Shown one piece after another: positions 20,167-30,800 of a stretch of 64,000 nt of DNA. The translations under genes and the position numbers were made by a program. The stretch spans positions 2,232,001-2,296,000 of the forward strand of contig JAGTXZ010000014.1 in assembly GCA_018398575.1 (NCBI GenBank), read 5' to 3'. The stretch's first letter is position 1. The number at the start of each line of letters is the position of its first letter. Source of the DNA: Ampelomyces quisqualis (taxonomy: Eukaryota > Ascomycota > Dothideomycetes > Pleosporales > Phaeosphaeriaceae). The notes below the pieces were generated by a model that saw only the letters and a list, made by a program, of their open reading frames with translations, ran no database searches and had not been told where the DNA came from.

Positions 20167-21581
20167 CATTCAAAAGGTGGATGCATCCGAATATGACATC
20201 CGTCGAAAAGACTGACTGGCCACACAGCGTCAAAATATAACAAAAAGGCTGAAGAAGATATAAAACGCGATGGTATAATCACAACTGATGCTCGTCCCTG
20301 TTGGTCGGATGAGAAAAGCTCCGACCTCATGCTGCACCAACTCTCCTTGTCTATTGTTGATCCTGCTCTCGTGCTTCATCTTCAGCCCCATCTTGTACTT
20401 GAATCTCTTCCATCTGGTTTTGCGGATCTCCCAAGGCTTGATGCCACTAGCTGATCGTGTGTGCGCTTTTACTGGTGCTGGAGGTAGAGGTGTTGATGCG
20501 ATGCGGCCTTGTTGGCGAACTGAATGGTCTTCTCGTCGGCGGCATCAGGCTCGATTGCGACGGAGCTGCTTCTGGAGCGAAAGTCGTTGCCCACTTCGTA
20601 GCTACCCTTTTGCGACTCTCCCACCTTTAACATATGCTCTGCATACGGAGTATTACCTCACTATTTCCTTTCATTTGACGGTGGTCAGGCGTAAAGCCAA
20701 GAGCGCGGGGTGGACGTGGCCGTCGTAGCGTCCTTGAGCCCCATACTCGTGGAAATAGATATTGGCTTCAGCTGTGCGAGGAGTCTACCGGTCGTCTTTC
20801 TCAATATTGGTAACGCGATTCAGACATCTTGCCGCCGATGTGTGATGGTATTCCAGGAGCACACCTAGGCGCTTCTCGTGGTGGAGCGCACGAAAATGAC
20901 TTGAAGAGTCCAATCTCTATGTTACTGGTAACAGAATGTCGTTGAAGCAGCTTGATTAGCGAAGTCGTGAATGTTAGATGCGATGGAAATCTGGGGTCAA
21001 CTTGGTGCGAGCACCATCCACAGACCTCACTATTCCAATTCTAGTATGGTAAGATATCTGCTCGCTGCTCGCGCATATGAAAGCAGCCGCGGATCATTGT
21101 ATGTACAGATGTGTTTGTCAGTGTACGACTTGACCTTTCAGAAATCTACATCCTGAGCTTTTTGGAGAAAGGTCGATCATCGGCATACTGAGCAGCGGGG
21201 AATCTCCTATCAATCTGGGTTGCATTTCCATGGCGCTTTCTGCATAGTATGTCCTCGACACAATATCCACAAACACAGAACGGCATCGACTTACCACTAC
21301 ATCCTCGTACCATTCATTGTACGAAACCCTTCGGTCGGCCCTTTCCAAGCCCCGTCTGCCCCGCATTTCAAAGTATCATTCCGTTGTGGTAAGATCCGCA
21401 AACCGAACTGCGTGTCGCGCAATTCCGGTTGCGTCATGACTTTTCGATGACCGAACATGAACAACACGTTACACACGTTATGTATGACGCGCGACAAACA
21501 TGTCAATTGGATAATAATAAGCGACGCAAGACAATGTAATCCTATAACTCTAATCAGTCCATCCCGTTGTACTTTCTGATA
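20167..21581. other. Long intergenic region without recognisable genes
   Basis: About 1.4 kb between two plus-strand genes. The longest plus frame (20288-20728) has a biased, non-protein-like composition and no splice support. No tRNA-like B box, tandem repeat or inverted repeat was recognised. Confidence 0.5.
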
Positions 21582-22265
21582 ATGCGTCCTTTTACTCTCA
21601 GTGCTTGCAACAAGTCATTATCAGCAGCTTTACCCAGGAAATCCACCTGCATCACGTCACAAATCCCCAGGATCAGCGCAGCGAAAATGTCCACGTCGAC
21701 CCTGAACATCGAGGCCAAGAACGTCACGACCGCACCAGGTGTCAAGCTCTCAGAACAACAGCAAACAATCGTGGGCTCTGTGCTCGACCTCTTCGCTGGC
21801 CGTCCATCACTGCCTAAACTCGCGCTCTGGCGCGACGACGCTACGTTTTCCGACCCCCTCACAATCGCCACGGGGCGCGACAAGTTTGCTGCACAATGGT
21901 ACGGGCTGCAACAAGCGTTTAGCGAGATTGAGCGCTTGAACCACCAGGTCAGGGATGCCGGGAATCCGATCCTGATGGACTTGAGGACGAGATATGTTAT
22001 CAAGGGCATCAACAAGGAGCAGACTATTCAGAGCCTTGTGGCGATTCATTTGGATGATCAGGGTAAGATCAGTAAGGTTGAGGATAAGTGGGATGGAAAG
22101 CTTCCCGAGGGTTCGATAAGTGAGGTGAGTCGAGTTGCTGTTTGTGTCTGAATGTGACTTTTGCTAATTCATCTACAGGCTTTCCGCCATTTGAATGCCG
22201 TCACTGTACCCAAGATCGTCAGTGTGCCGAAGAACGAGGAGGAGGATAGGCAGAAGGGCAACTGA
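21582..22265 (+). CDS. NTF2/SnoaL-like protein, possibly mitochondrial
   Basis: Exons 21582-22124 and 22179-22265 give 209 aa; the intron is phase 0 (GAG|GCT) with donor GTGAGT and acceptor CTACAG. The first 35 residues lack acids and contain Arg, Lys, Ser and Thr (MRPFTLSACNKSLSAALPRK), consistent with a mitochondrial presequence; a second Met follows at 21687 and could give a cytosolic form. The body from about residue 55 to 185 has the pattern of a SnoaL/NTF2-like cone fold (VLDLFAGRPSLPKLALWRDD ... YVIKGINKEQTIQSLVAIHLD). Such domains bind small hydrophobic ligands or act as isomerases; no catalytic assignment is possible. Confidence 0.8.
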
Positions 22266-22349
22266 GCGATGTTAGATCATGGGCGAAAAGCGTCGAGGTC
22301 TACGTGCAATCATAACTCGCAAATCTCATGAATGTTTCAGAAATTGATC

Positions 22350-23015
22350 TCATAACCGGTTGAACATCCTTCCAAATGCCATGTGTAGCATGACCGCCAC
22401 GACAGTTGTGCCAATTCCAAATGCTTTCAGGCCCGGTGCTCCCGCTACGATCAAGATTGTTCCACAGTTTCCTTGCTCAGCTCTCGGTAGGTCAGGTCCA
22501 TTCATAGTTATGGTCGCGCAGAAGCCGCCTTGTACTTGGTTCGGATTGTTGTCCACGACAGTCGTGTGCGGTGCTGGATTTGCATAGACAATTGCCGTCT
22601 GTTGCTGGGGGTATACAGTCACGGTAGTGACTTGCGCGACGTTCACGGTGCCGCCGCATGTGTTGCCGTTCGGACAACACCCGATCAAGCCGTTCGAATT
22701 GGCGGGCGAAGCGCAAACGTAGTTTGCTGGACAGCACCTAGCAAGGTGAGCGCGTGCATCTTTGTATGGGTATGAAACATACCAGCTAGGCTGATTGACA
22801 TTTGAACAGCTTACAGATGCTGAAGCCGGACACATGTTGGTTCCCTGCGCAACGACTTGCCCGCCGTCTGGCGAGACTATGTATACCGCTCCACTGAAGG
22901 GCGCATTATTCGTGAGCTGTTGAGGTATGGCTTCAGGCATTGCTATGGGTTCTGCGTTCGAGAGTGAGGGTACAATAAGCGCAAGAACGCCACAGAGCGC
23001 AAATTGTCGCATCAT
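22350..23015 (-). CDS. Secreted Cys-rich, probably membrane-anchored protein
   Basis: Exons (minus) 23015-22783 and 22737-22350 give 206 aa. Splicing creates PSWCCPANYVC, which supports the 45-nt intron. ATG 23015 (MMRQFALCGVLALIVPSLSNA) begins a clear signal peptide. A compact domain has eight cysteines in the order C..C..CC..C..CC..C (NMCPASASVSC, SWCCPANYVC, GCCPNGNTC), two CC pairs of the type seen in fungal surface and carbohydrate-associated proteins. A Thr/Val/Pro-rich stretch follows, then two more Cys, and a C-terminal hydrophobic segment (GTTVVAVMLHMAF) that could be a GPI signal or a membrane helix. Likely at the plasma membrane or wall; function unknown. Confidence 0.82.
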   Translation of the reverse strand: MMRQFALCGVLALIVPSLSNAEPIAMPEAIPQQLTNNAPFSGAVYIVSPDGGQVVAQGTNMCPASASVSCSNVNQPSWYVSYPYKDARAHLARCCPANYVCASPANSNGLIGCCPNGNTCGGTVNVAQVTTVTVYPQQQTAIVYANPAPHTTVVDNNPNQVQGGFCATITMNGPDLPRAEQGNCGTILIVAGAPGLKAFGIGTTVVAVMLHMAFGRMFNRL

Positions 23016-23238
23016 GCCGACTTTGATAGCCTGAGTGAGAATGTGCAGACGAAATAAAGCGAGATAGAAAATGTACAAGCACGTTCAAAGCTACCTGTGT
23101 AATTTGGTTAGTGGTGCACCCCCGTTTCTCTGCCCGGCAGACTCGACGCAGGAAGAAATGACGGACGTCCTCCGGCTCTACGGGGACCACCGCTCTTAAG
23201 ACCTGGTCAGCTACATGGCAGCTCGAGGGAAGCTGGCA

Positions 23239-23256
23239 AGCTTGCTGCAGCAAGCT
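23239..23256. repeat. Perfect 18-bp palindrome
   Basis: AGCTTGCTGCAGCAAGCT reads the same on both strands. Could be a dimeric factor site or chance. Confidence 0.9.
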
Positions 23257-23625
23257 GCAGGCGAGTCTAGCTCATCCCGGACAGCTCCAGCATGGGCTGA
23301 TAGGTAAAGCGGGCATCATCGGTGATCTGGATCCGCTCGCGCAAGCAGCTCGATACGTAGATCCTCCGGGCTAGCTGCCGTTCCATGAGTAAAGCCGAGA
23401 GGTGATGGCATGGCGGCGGTGTTGAGGTGCGCTGTAGCTGCCACGCTGCACAGATTGACCGGGTGGGCCTGGCTACACTACTTGCTCTCTGCTGTCAGAG
23501 TAGAGCCTTGGATGTCGGCAGAAGAAAACCCAAGCGAGGCCATCGAGAGAGAGCGGCGCAAAAGCCTTGATTCGTTCCCTGCATGACAGCATGCATCAGC
23601 CTTGGAAGCGGCTCAGTCGGATGAT

Positions 23626-23653
23626 GGATTCTGGGATTCTGGGATTCTGGGAT
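23626..23653 (+). repeat. 8-bp tandem repeat (GGATTCTG, 3.5 copies)
   Basis: Three exact copies and a partial fourth, in the upstream region of Stn1. Confidence 0.95.
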
Positions 23654-23811
23654 GGGCGTTGCAGTCGTGCATGGGTCATGTGAGCCGATCATGCCGACCA
23701 CACTCGTGACTCGCCTCGCAGCCCGAGAGCCCGTGCGCCGCCCGCACGTGAGTTGGCGTGACTGTCGTGCAGCCCTCTCTTCTTCACCACACGTTTTTGA
23801 CACAACATGAC

Positions 23812-24634
23812 ATGTCAACGCTTCCGCCAACGCGTTCGTACCGGCTTTATCCAGCCTACTGCTTTCGCGCATCTCCTACCTACGATGCCTGGGTGAAGAT
23901 CACTATTGCCGACGTGCAAGCATTGCGCTCCGAGCCCGACTTCCCAGGTAGAACATGGCTGACGGGGGTGCTAATCGCATGACTAATCCATGCCAGGCCA
24001 ACGGATTTACTTCCACCTCAACCATCCCATTCGATATGTTCGCATGGTCGGCGCCGTTGTAGCCATTGATGACATCAACCTCAAGTACACCGTCCTCACC
24101 ATCGACGACGGCAGCGGTGCAACCATCGAGCTCAAGATCGTCAGGGTACCGCTGCCTGGCCAGAATGCTCTCATCACGTCTTCCGAAACGACCTTGAAAA
24201 ACGTACAGGTCATCAGTCAGTTTGGCGTCTTCGAGGTCATGGTGGACGACCAGAGACTGGACATTGGCACAGTGGTCAAAGCCAAGGGCACGATATCTGA
24301 ATTCCGAGGGCTCAAACAACTGGATCTGAAGAGGATATGGACTGTGTCTACAACTAATGAGGAGGCTAGGGCCTGGGCAGAGACCGCTGCATTCAAGCAG
24401 GAAGTACTGTCACGACCCTGGCACCTCACTTCGGTGCAGCACAATCACATCAAGGCCGAGATCAAGGCTGAAAAGACGAAAGCGTGCGAATACGAGAGAC
24501 GCAAACATGAGTACGAGGTACAGAAACGGGAGCACGAAGAGGCAAGCGAGAGACGCTTAGCGCAAAGAGAGAAGAAATTAGAGATACGGCGACGAAAAGA
24601 AGAGGTGATGATGAACGCAGGAGCTCTGATGTAG
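23812..24634 (+). CDS. STN1: Telomere-capping protein Stn1 (CST complex)
   Basis: Exons 23812-23947 and 23997-24634 give 257 aa, with the Gly codon split G|GC (PDFPGQRIYFH). ATG 23812 gives MSTLPPTRSYRLYPAYCF, a typical fungal Stn1 opening. An OB fold covers about residues 45-165, with the recognisable core GQRIYFHLNHPIRYVRMVGA, VVAIDD, YTVLTIDDGSG and VVKAKGTISEFRGLKQL. The last 80 residues are a highly charged Lys/Glu/Arg helix (probable coiled coil). Stn1 works with Ten1 (and Cdc13/Ctc1) at chromosome ends to protect the C-strand and regulate DNA polymerase alpha. The C-terminal winged-helix domains of longer orthologues are absent, as in many short fungal forms. Confidence 0.88.
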
Positions 24635-25033
24635 CCAGCGGGTCGACCACGTCCCTAATCGCTTTGCGATCCAGCGAGACTTGTGTGTGTTTGGACGTAT
24701 GTGGTCACAAAATCGTTGCTTAGTCATGCGCGAATGACGGCCTTAGTCACGACCGATTCTGCCCGCTATCCCCGAATATAATTCGTGCATGTCAGCCGCG
24801 CGCAATGTAACCATTACTGCGTCCTCTCAAACATCAGAACTCTGTGCGCCGGACGCGTGACAGCGAACAAAGAATCAGGCAGCAATATGAGCACTGGAAG
24901 CCCAAAAATGCGTTATAAAGGGTCCATTTCGATTGTGCCATGTGTGAAGCGATCATACACCAGACACTTGCTAGCCAACAGGCCAACCTAACCTCCGACA
25001 TACAAGTTTGTAGGCGAAGCACTCGCTGACGAG
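24635..25033. other. Intergenic, promoter of the hydrolase gene
   Basis: About 400 bp; a TATA-like box TATAAAG lies at 24914-24920, about 115 bp before the next ATG. Nothing else seen. Confidence 0.5.
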
Positions 25034-26096
25034 ATGTCCTTGGTATCAACCATCAAAGCATGGCTCTTTGAAACGTCCACTAATCCTGCAAACTCATCGC
25101 CACCCACTCCCACCCAACCCTGCCGGTATCGACTCGACAACGACACTTCAGCTACCCTCACCCTACCCGATGGCCGCAAGCTAGGCTACGCACAATATGG
25201 TTCTCTAACAGGAAAGCCCATCCTCTACCACCATGGCTTCCCCGGATCTCGTATCGAAGCCGCTTCCCTCCACGACATAGCTTCCGAGTTCGATCTGCGC
25301 ATAATCGCCCTCGACAGACCCGGAATCGGATGGAGTTCGCCGAATCCAACTGGGACATTACTCGACTGGCCCAAAGACGTGCAACACCTGACAGAGCATT
25401 TGGCACTGGACAAGTATTCCGTCATGGTACGTATACTTACGTGTCTTGCCTCTCCAACCCCTCACATCTTAACGTGGTTCTAAACAGGGCATATCAGGCG
25501 GCGGCCCCTCAGCACTCGCATGCGCCTACGCGCTCCCCGCAGCTACCCTCACAAGCGTCTGCATAGTCTGCGGCCCGGGCCCGCCAGACATTGGGATGCG
25601 CGGCGCAGACGTCCCGCACCAAATCGGCTGGCCATATGGGATCCGGTTCGCGCCGTATTTCCTCGGCCGCTGGTTCTGGCGCTCCATGGCTATCGGCCGC
25701 ACTGATCTCAGCGAAGAAGTGCGCCTCGCTCTCCTGCTGAATGAAGTTTCGGCTCCGCGGGGAAAGGATGGGGATATCTTTGCGGATACGGATCGAATGC
25801 GCCTGACTGTGCGAGCGAGTGATCAGGCGTTTAGGCAGGGCTATGATGGCGTGTGGGACGATGGGAAGAGGAGTTGTAGACCGTGGGGGTTTCGGGTGCA
25901 GGATATAAGAAGGGATTTGAGGGTGCATTTGTGGTATGGCAGGGAGGATGTGTATGTTCCATTGGTGCATGGGGTGCAGATTGCTGCGAGGTTGGGGGCC
26001 AGGGCGGAGTTGAGGGTCGAGGAGGAGTCGCATGCGGGGATAGGTGTGCATTGGATGAGGGAGATTTTGGAGGGTTTGAGGGATGCTATGGATTGA
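25034..26096 (+). CDS. Alpha/beta-hydrolase fold protein
   Basis: Exons 25034-25426 and 25488-26096 give 333 aa; the phase-0 intron sits directly before the nucleophile elbow GISGGGPSALA (Ser134). Preceding motifs are typical of the fold: HHGFPGSR (oxyanion loop) and ALDRPGIGWSS. The probable acid is the Asp in YGREDVYVP, and the general base is the His in EESHAGIG, so the triad is complete. No signal peptide. Likely a cytosolic esterase, epoxide-hydrolase-like or other hydrolase; the substrate is not predictable. The second exon is notably G-rich in its last 300 bp compared with the C-rich first part. Confidence 0.88.
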
Positions 26097-26259
26097 CGGT
26101 AGAAGTGACTTGATTTTTGTATTGGTGGTTCCCCGCTCCCATAATATGTAGACAGCTATTACTCAGTACTGTACGTCGTTTGGTTTTGTTGTTGATAGAC
26201 CATTATTCGTAGCATCATACCCTCGTTCGCCCAGTTCTGCTCAAACCTCCTGTCCCAAT

Positions 26260-27360
26260 CTACCAAAACTTCGGAATGAACATCGGCGTCTCCTTCTTCC
26301 ATTGCTGATAATCCTTCCTGTCACCATACCTCTTATCATACTTGTTCTCGCTCAAGGGCACACCGCTGACCTTGAGCAGCAAAAACGAGACAAAAGCCGG
26401 ACTAGCCGCACACATGCCCGTCACCAACAACTGGCTCGTGGCCGAACCACTCAAGCCCAACGCTGCTTGAGCAGGCTGGCGAACAAGGAGACCCGCAGCC
26501 GCAATAGCGATTCCAGACCAGAGAGTCGCCTCGCCGAAGTAATTTGGATGCCGGGATTTCGACCACAAGCCATGCGTGAGGAATTCTTCAGAGTGCTTCT
26601 TTTCCTTCTTAGCCTCGACCCATGCGCTCTTTTGGCGATCGGCGGTGACTTCGAAGCCAAGGCCAAAGATAAAAATGGCAAGACCAAGAATGTCTGTGAG
26701 ATATGGTCGTGCTGAAATGGCTGTCCCAAACGCAGACGCGGCGTATGCGGAGCGAGGAACCGAGTTCACGAGGATCACAGGAAGTGTGCAGAGCGACACC
26801 CACGTAGCTTGCGCGAAGAAAGCGACGTAAAATTTCGAGGGCGAGCCACGGATATCGTCGAAGCGCGAGTCGCGGCCAGAATCCGAGGAGATGCGTTGAA
26901 AGAGATAGGTTCCCACTGCCCATGCACATTAGCGAAACTTGATCCCATACCATAGGTTCGTGGCTGTGCGCATACATCTCGTCGCCCAAATCCCCACCGC
27001 AGCACTCAACAAAGCCTGTCTCCACCACCACGTCCCTTGCCCCAACCCATTACTTGACAGGTACTCGGCTACGCCTCCGGTAATCGCCCCAGCGTTCTTC
27101 GCCCGCAGGTAGGGCAAGAACAGCGACAAAGCCGTGCACGACAGGTACGTCAAGCTGCCGCTCAAATCGTAATATCGCTCAGTTTGCGACGCGATCGACG
27201 GGACGGCAACGGCTGTCTGGATACCATATGCAAGCGCAACAGATGGCACGAGGGTGCGTAGTAACGGGCTCTTGAATGCCGTTGCGCGGAGTAATGTTTG
27301 TAGTAAAGTCATGTCTGCTTTGATGTCGTCACGTGTGCTATGAGAGAACAAACTTCCCAT
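26260..27360 (-). CDS. DUF1295 multi-pass membrane protein
   Basis: Exons (minus) 27360-26976 and 26915-26260 give 346 aa; splicing makes WATRLGTYLFQRI, the expected DUF1295 junction. The ATG at 27360 (MGSLFSHSTRDD) is used; a second Met at 27312 (MTLLQTLLRATAF) is an equally possible start. Several hydrophobic helices are spread through the protein. The C-terminal half has the family signature HGLWSKSRHPNYFGE, related to the steroid 5-alpha-reductase/isoprenylcysteine methyltransferase superfamily, where this region binds the cofactor. Probably an ER or other endomembrane enzyme acting on a lipid; reaction unknown. It converges on the hydrolase gene with only about 160 bp between them. Confidence 0.85.
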
Positions 27361-27892
27361 GCGAACACAGGTGATTTACAGATTCCTTTATGCGTTGCGC
27401 GTGGCGCCATGTAGATATCCAGCTTCGGTCTCGGTGTTGATGCCGCTGTGCCATTATTGGGTCCCGTTCGTGATGGTCGGAGATCTAGACTGAGATCCTC
27501 GATCGACGTTCAATGTCGTCACTGCACGGCTGTGCAGGGCTGAACACGGACAAGCTGCGATGCCAACACAAGTGGTTTACACAGTGTGCATGTCAGATGA
27601 AGCTTGTATAGGGCCAAAGGATCTAGCGGTGTCCGACAACACGTGAAACTGGGCAAGCGTACGAAGCCATTTTTGAACGGCAGAAGTGTCATCGAACCAA
27701 GCGCAAACACATGAATAGATACCTAGCAGGGAGTATGACAGATTTGAAGACGCTCTTCGCAATTCATTGCGCCAACAACACCGAGCAGGATGATGAACTT
27801 AAAGCTGACAACGACTACCCGCTCCACCAATAACCATGAAACAGCTACTTCAGAAGTCCCAACAAGTTCGAGCTGCCACTCCTCCGAAGATA
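27361..27892. other. Intergenic region
   Basis: About 530 bp between the DUF1295 promoter and the 3' end of Sec3. Short frames on the minus strand look random. Nothing recognised. Confidence 0.5.
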
Positions 27893-30800
27893 CTATTTTC
27901 GGAAGGCAGAGGTAACCTCGTTGTTACCCCAATCAATCTCCACCTCTCCAGTATATACATCCTGATTGATTCTAATCATGCGGTCGTAGACATCGTTGTA
28001 TTTCTTTTCACATTCCTTTAGGACCTTGAATACAAGATCGCGGCTGATGGTCGGATCGTCTGCGTCGCCAAAGTGCTTATCGACGCGCTTCTTGAGGGCT
28101 TCAATACCCTTGCGAAGTTCCTTGGCATCGTGCGCATGGATGAGCTTCTTGAAGACCGAGCGTGAATGCGACGATCGTTGAGCGATAGATGAAGTGCTGG
28201 CGCCGGGCTGGGTGAGGAGGGTCTCAGTAGACTCTATAAATTCCTGTCGAGCTATTAGTGATTTGGCTATGTACTTTGGAGACAGGACAACTCACCAAAA
28301 GCTTGCCTAGTGGCCTGCGAATGACGGCGTCGACGTATAGATTCATGTGCTCGTCGTATTCGTCATGGGCGTTCGCCTTCCAAGACTCCAAGACGGAGTC
28401 GTTATGGGCGTCGACTTCTTCCATGTAGTGATTCATGTTCTCAATAAGCAGGATGTGATAATTGAGGGCCTCTTTGTCTTCCGGATCTCCTTGGCCTTGG
28501 GAGGCCATCACAGTTGGCGATTCTTTGGCAATTACTTTCAGACTTTCGAACATGGCCTTGTTCATTCGTTGGTAAGCGTCGTCGACCATGCGTCTGACTT
28601 CGAGTTGATCGCCTCCTTCGGCATTGGCCGGCAGCATGTTCTCAATTGCAGCAGAGAAGTGTGGGAAGGTCTTCATGAATGCGATGACTCCTTTGCGCTT
28701 CTTGATCTTCACCTTGGTATCCTCGATGGCGCGAATCTGCTCGTCCAGGAAGCGATTGAATAGGCCCTTCAATCGCTCGTGTATTTTCTGCAGATTCCTT
28801 GTCAGGAAGTCTTGGTTCGAGTCCTCGATATCAATGAGTTTCCTGTCAACTGCTCCTAGAATGCCAACGCCTTGTCTGTGAATACAGTGTTAGCTTGGTT
28901 ATATTTGTGTTCAGGGGTATGCGCTTACAAAGGATCAGCCTGCACGGCCCAGTCTACAAGACTTTGGATTTCTGTTGGCCAGAAGGAGAATATCTCTTCC
29001 ATAACCCCTGTAACATGCTTCGCCATGGCTCGATCGGCTTCGAACTGCTTCCTGATCCAAAGATTTGGGCCTCTGCGAGCTTCTGGTGGAGCCATTTGCA
29101 CTGCATCAGTGAAGTCGATTGCATCCGAAGATGTAGCATGGAAGAACTCGGTGATAAAGTTCTGCTCCGTCAGGAGCACCGGGCCAGTGTCCTCTAAAAT
29201 ACGTGCAAACACATCAAAGGCGTAGAGCTTGCCATCCTGTGTCTTACTAACCTTGGTTTCCTTGTCGCCAGATGCTGAGCGTAGTCCACGCGCAAGTGTC
29301 TGGCTTCGCTTCACGGTGAGCTTTCTCGCGCTCCCAGTTATGCTCTCCGTCTCCTTTTCTTGGGTGGTGAATAGGAGCTCTTGCTCCTCTCCAGTTGGCT
29401 TCCGAGCAAACTTTCGCCAAGCTAGGACATTGTCGCGAACCTCCTGCTGGTACAGCTTGGCAGCTTGTGTTTGATACATGCGAAGAAGGACATCCCATGA
29501 GTTGCGATCGATCTGTTTAGCGAACAACATAACAGGACTTAGCATCCATAGCTCATTTCGTCCTTCGTCGTGAGCTTCCACATTCTTCTTCAAAGAAGGC
29601 ATGGAGCCCTGATCGATGTTGGCCAAGGCGTCTTTCGTTCGCAGGAAAGCCGCCCCGAACGTGATCTCCATGTGCTTCTTAAGCCGATCCAAGAACATGG
29701 CGCCCTCGCTTAGATATCTGTCACGCTTCTCTTGGAGGGCTTGCATTGATGCAAGCTCGCTGTTGCCAAAGCCTGAGCTACTGGCCGCCTTGCTGAGGGC
29801 GCCGTCTGCACGGCTCCCGGCCACAAACGACGGGTCGATTGTGATTAGAGCTTTATACAGCAAGACCAACGAAGATTCGATGTCTCTTAGGCCAGTAATC
29901 TTGCCGATAGGCGCTCGTCTCAAAGACTCCAGTTGATCAGGTGTGATCGATATCGTCACAACCAGCTGTTGAAGTTCATGTTGTAGAAGCTTTTGATTAG
30001 CTGTCTGGACTTGTAAACCTTGGCTTTGTGCTTCTATGAACGCAATGTCGTCGTTCAAGCTCTGATCATGAATTAGTAAGTGCTTCAGAGACCGAGTTCC
30101 ACATTTTACTTACGCCTAATTCAACATTGTACAAGGTCAATAGGCCTTCGAGATCGTCACACTCCGCGATGGCACGATCGAGCATACGCCCAACAGTTTC
30201 GACGCGATCGTCTTTCTGCTCCAATTGATTAAGCCAACTGCCCGCCTCAACTTGCGCAATTTGGCGCTTGATATCAGCTTCGAATGATTCAATATTCTTT
30301 GCCGACAGTTCTTCGCTACCCCAGCCGAGGTCCGACAGCAAGCTTTCGAATTCGAGACCTTGCTCGTCGACCAAACTTGGATCAATGCCCAGGTTAGCAA
30401 TATTGGTAATCTGCTGATTAGACCTCCGCTTTTTACGCCGGACCTCAGGCCCTGGCATGGCCTTCTGGGGTGGTAGCATGTCCGAAGACGACTGTAACGA
30501 TATTTCCTCCGCGTCCGGCATGGGTGCTTTGAGTGTTTGGGACAAAGGACTCGAAATAGTCACAGAAGGGACAGCTTCAGTGCTAGTTCGCCGCCGCTCT
30601 TTGGAAGATCTGTCAGGTACGAGTCTGGGCACCTCTTCCTGCTTACTGTCTTCCTCCAACATGGCAGCCTCCGTGGGAGCTTCCTTGGGTGCTTCCTTGG
30701 GTGCTTCCTTGGGTACTTCCTTGGGAAGTGACCGCTGCGGCACGAATACCCCACTGATTCCATCAGGCTCGTCTGATGCTTTTGCCTCCTTTGGCGCAAA

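Larger units (their letters stand above)
23016..23811. other. Intergenic region with a palindrome and short tandem repeat
   Basis: About 800 bp between the Cys-rich protein (-) and Stn1 (+), so it contains both promoters. It includes a perfect 18-bp palindrome (23239-23256) and an 8-bp tandem repeat (23626-23653). No coding gene supported. Confidence 0.6.

Noticed and set aside
20288..20728. 146-aa plus-strand frame
   Set aside because: Biased Cys/Ser/Leu composition without motifs or splice signals; treated as chance.
23260..23480. GC-rich segment examined for a tRNA
   Set aside because: No A/B box pair or cloverleaf could be drawn.
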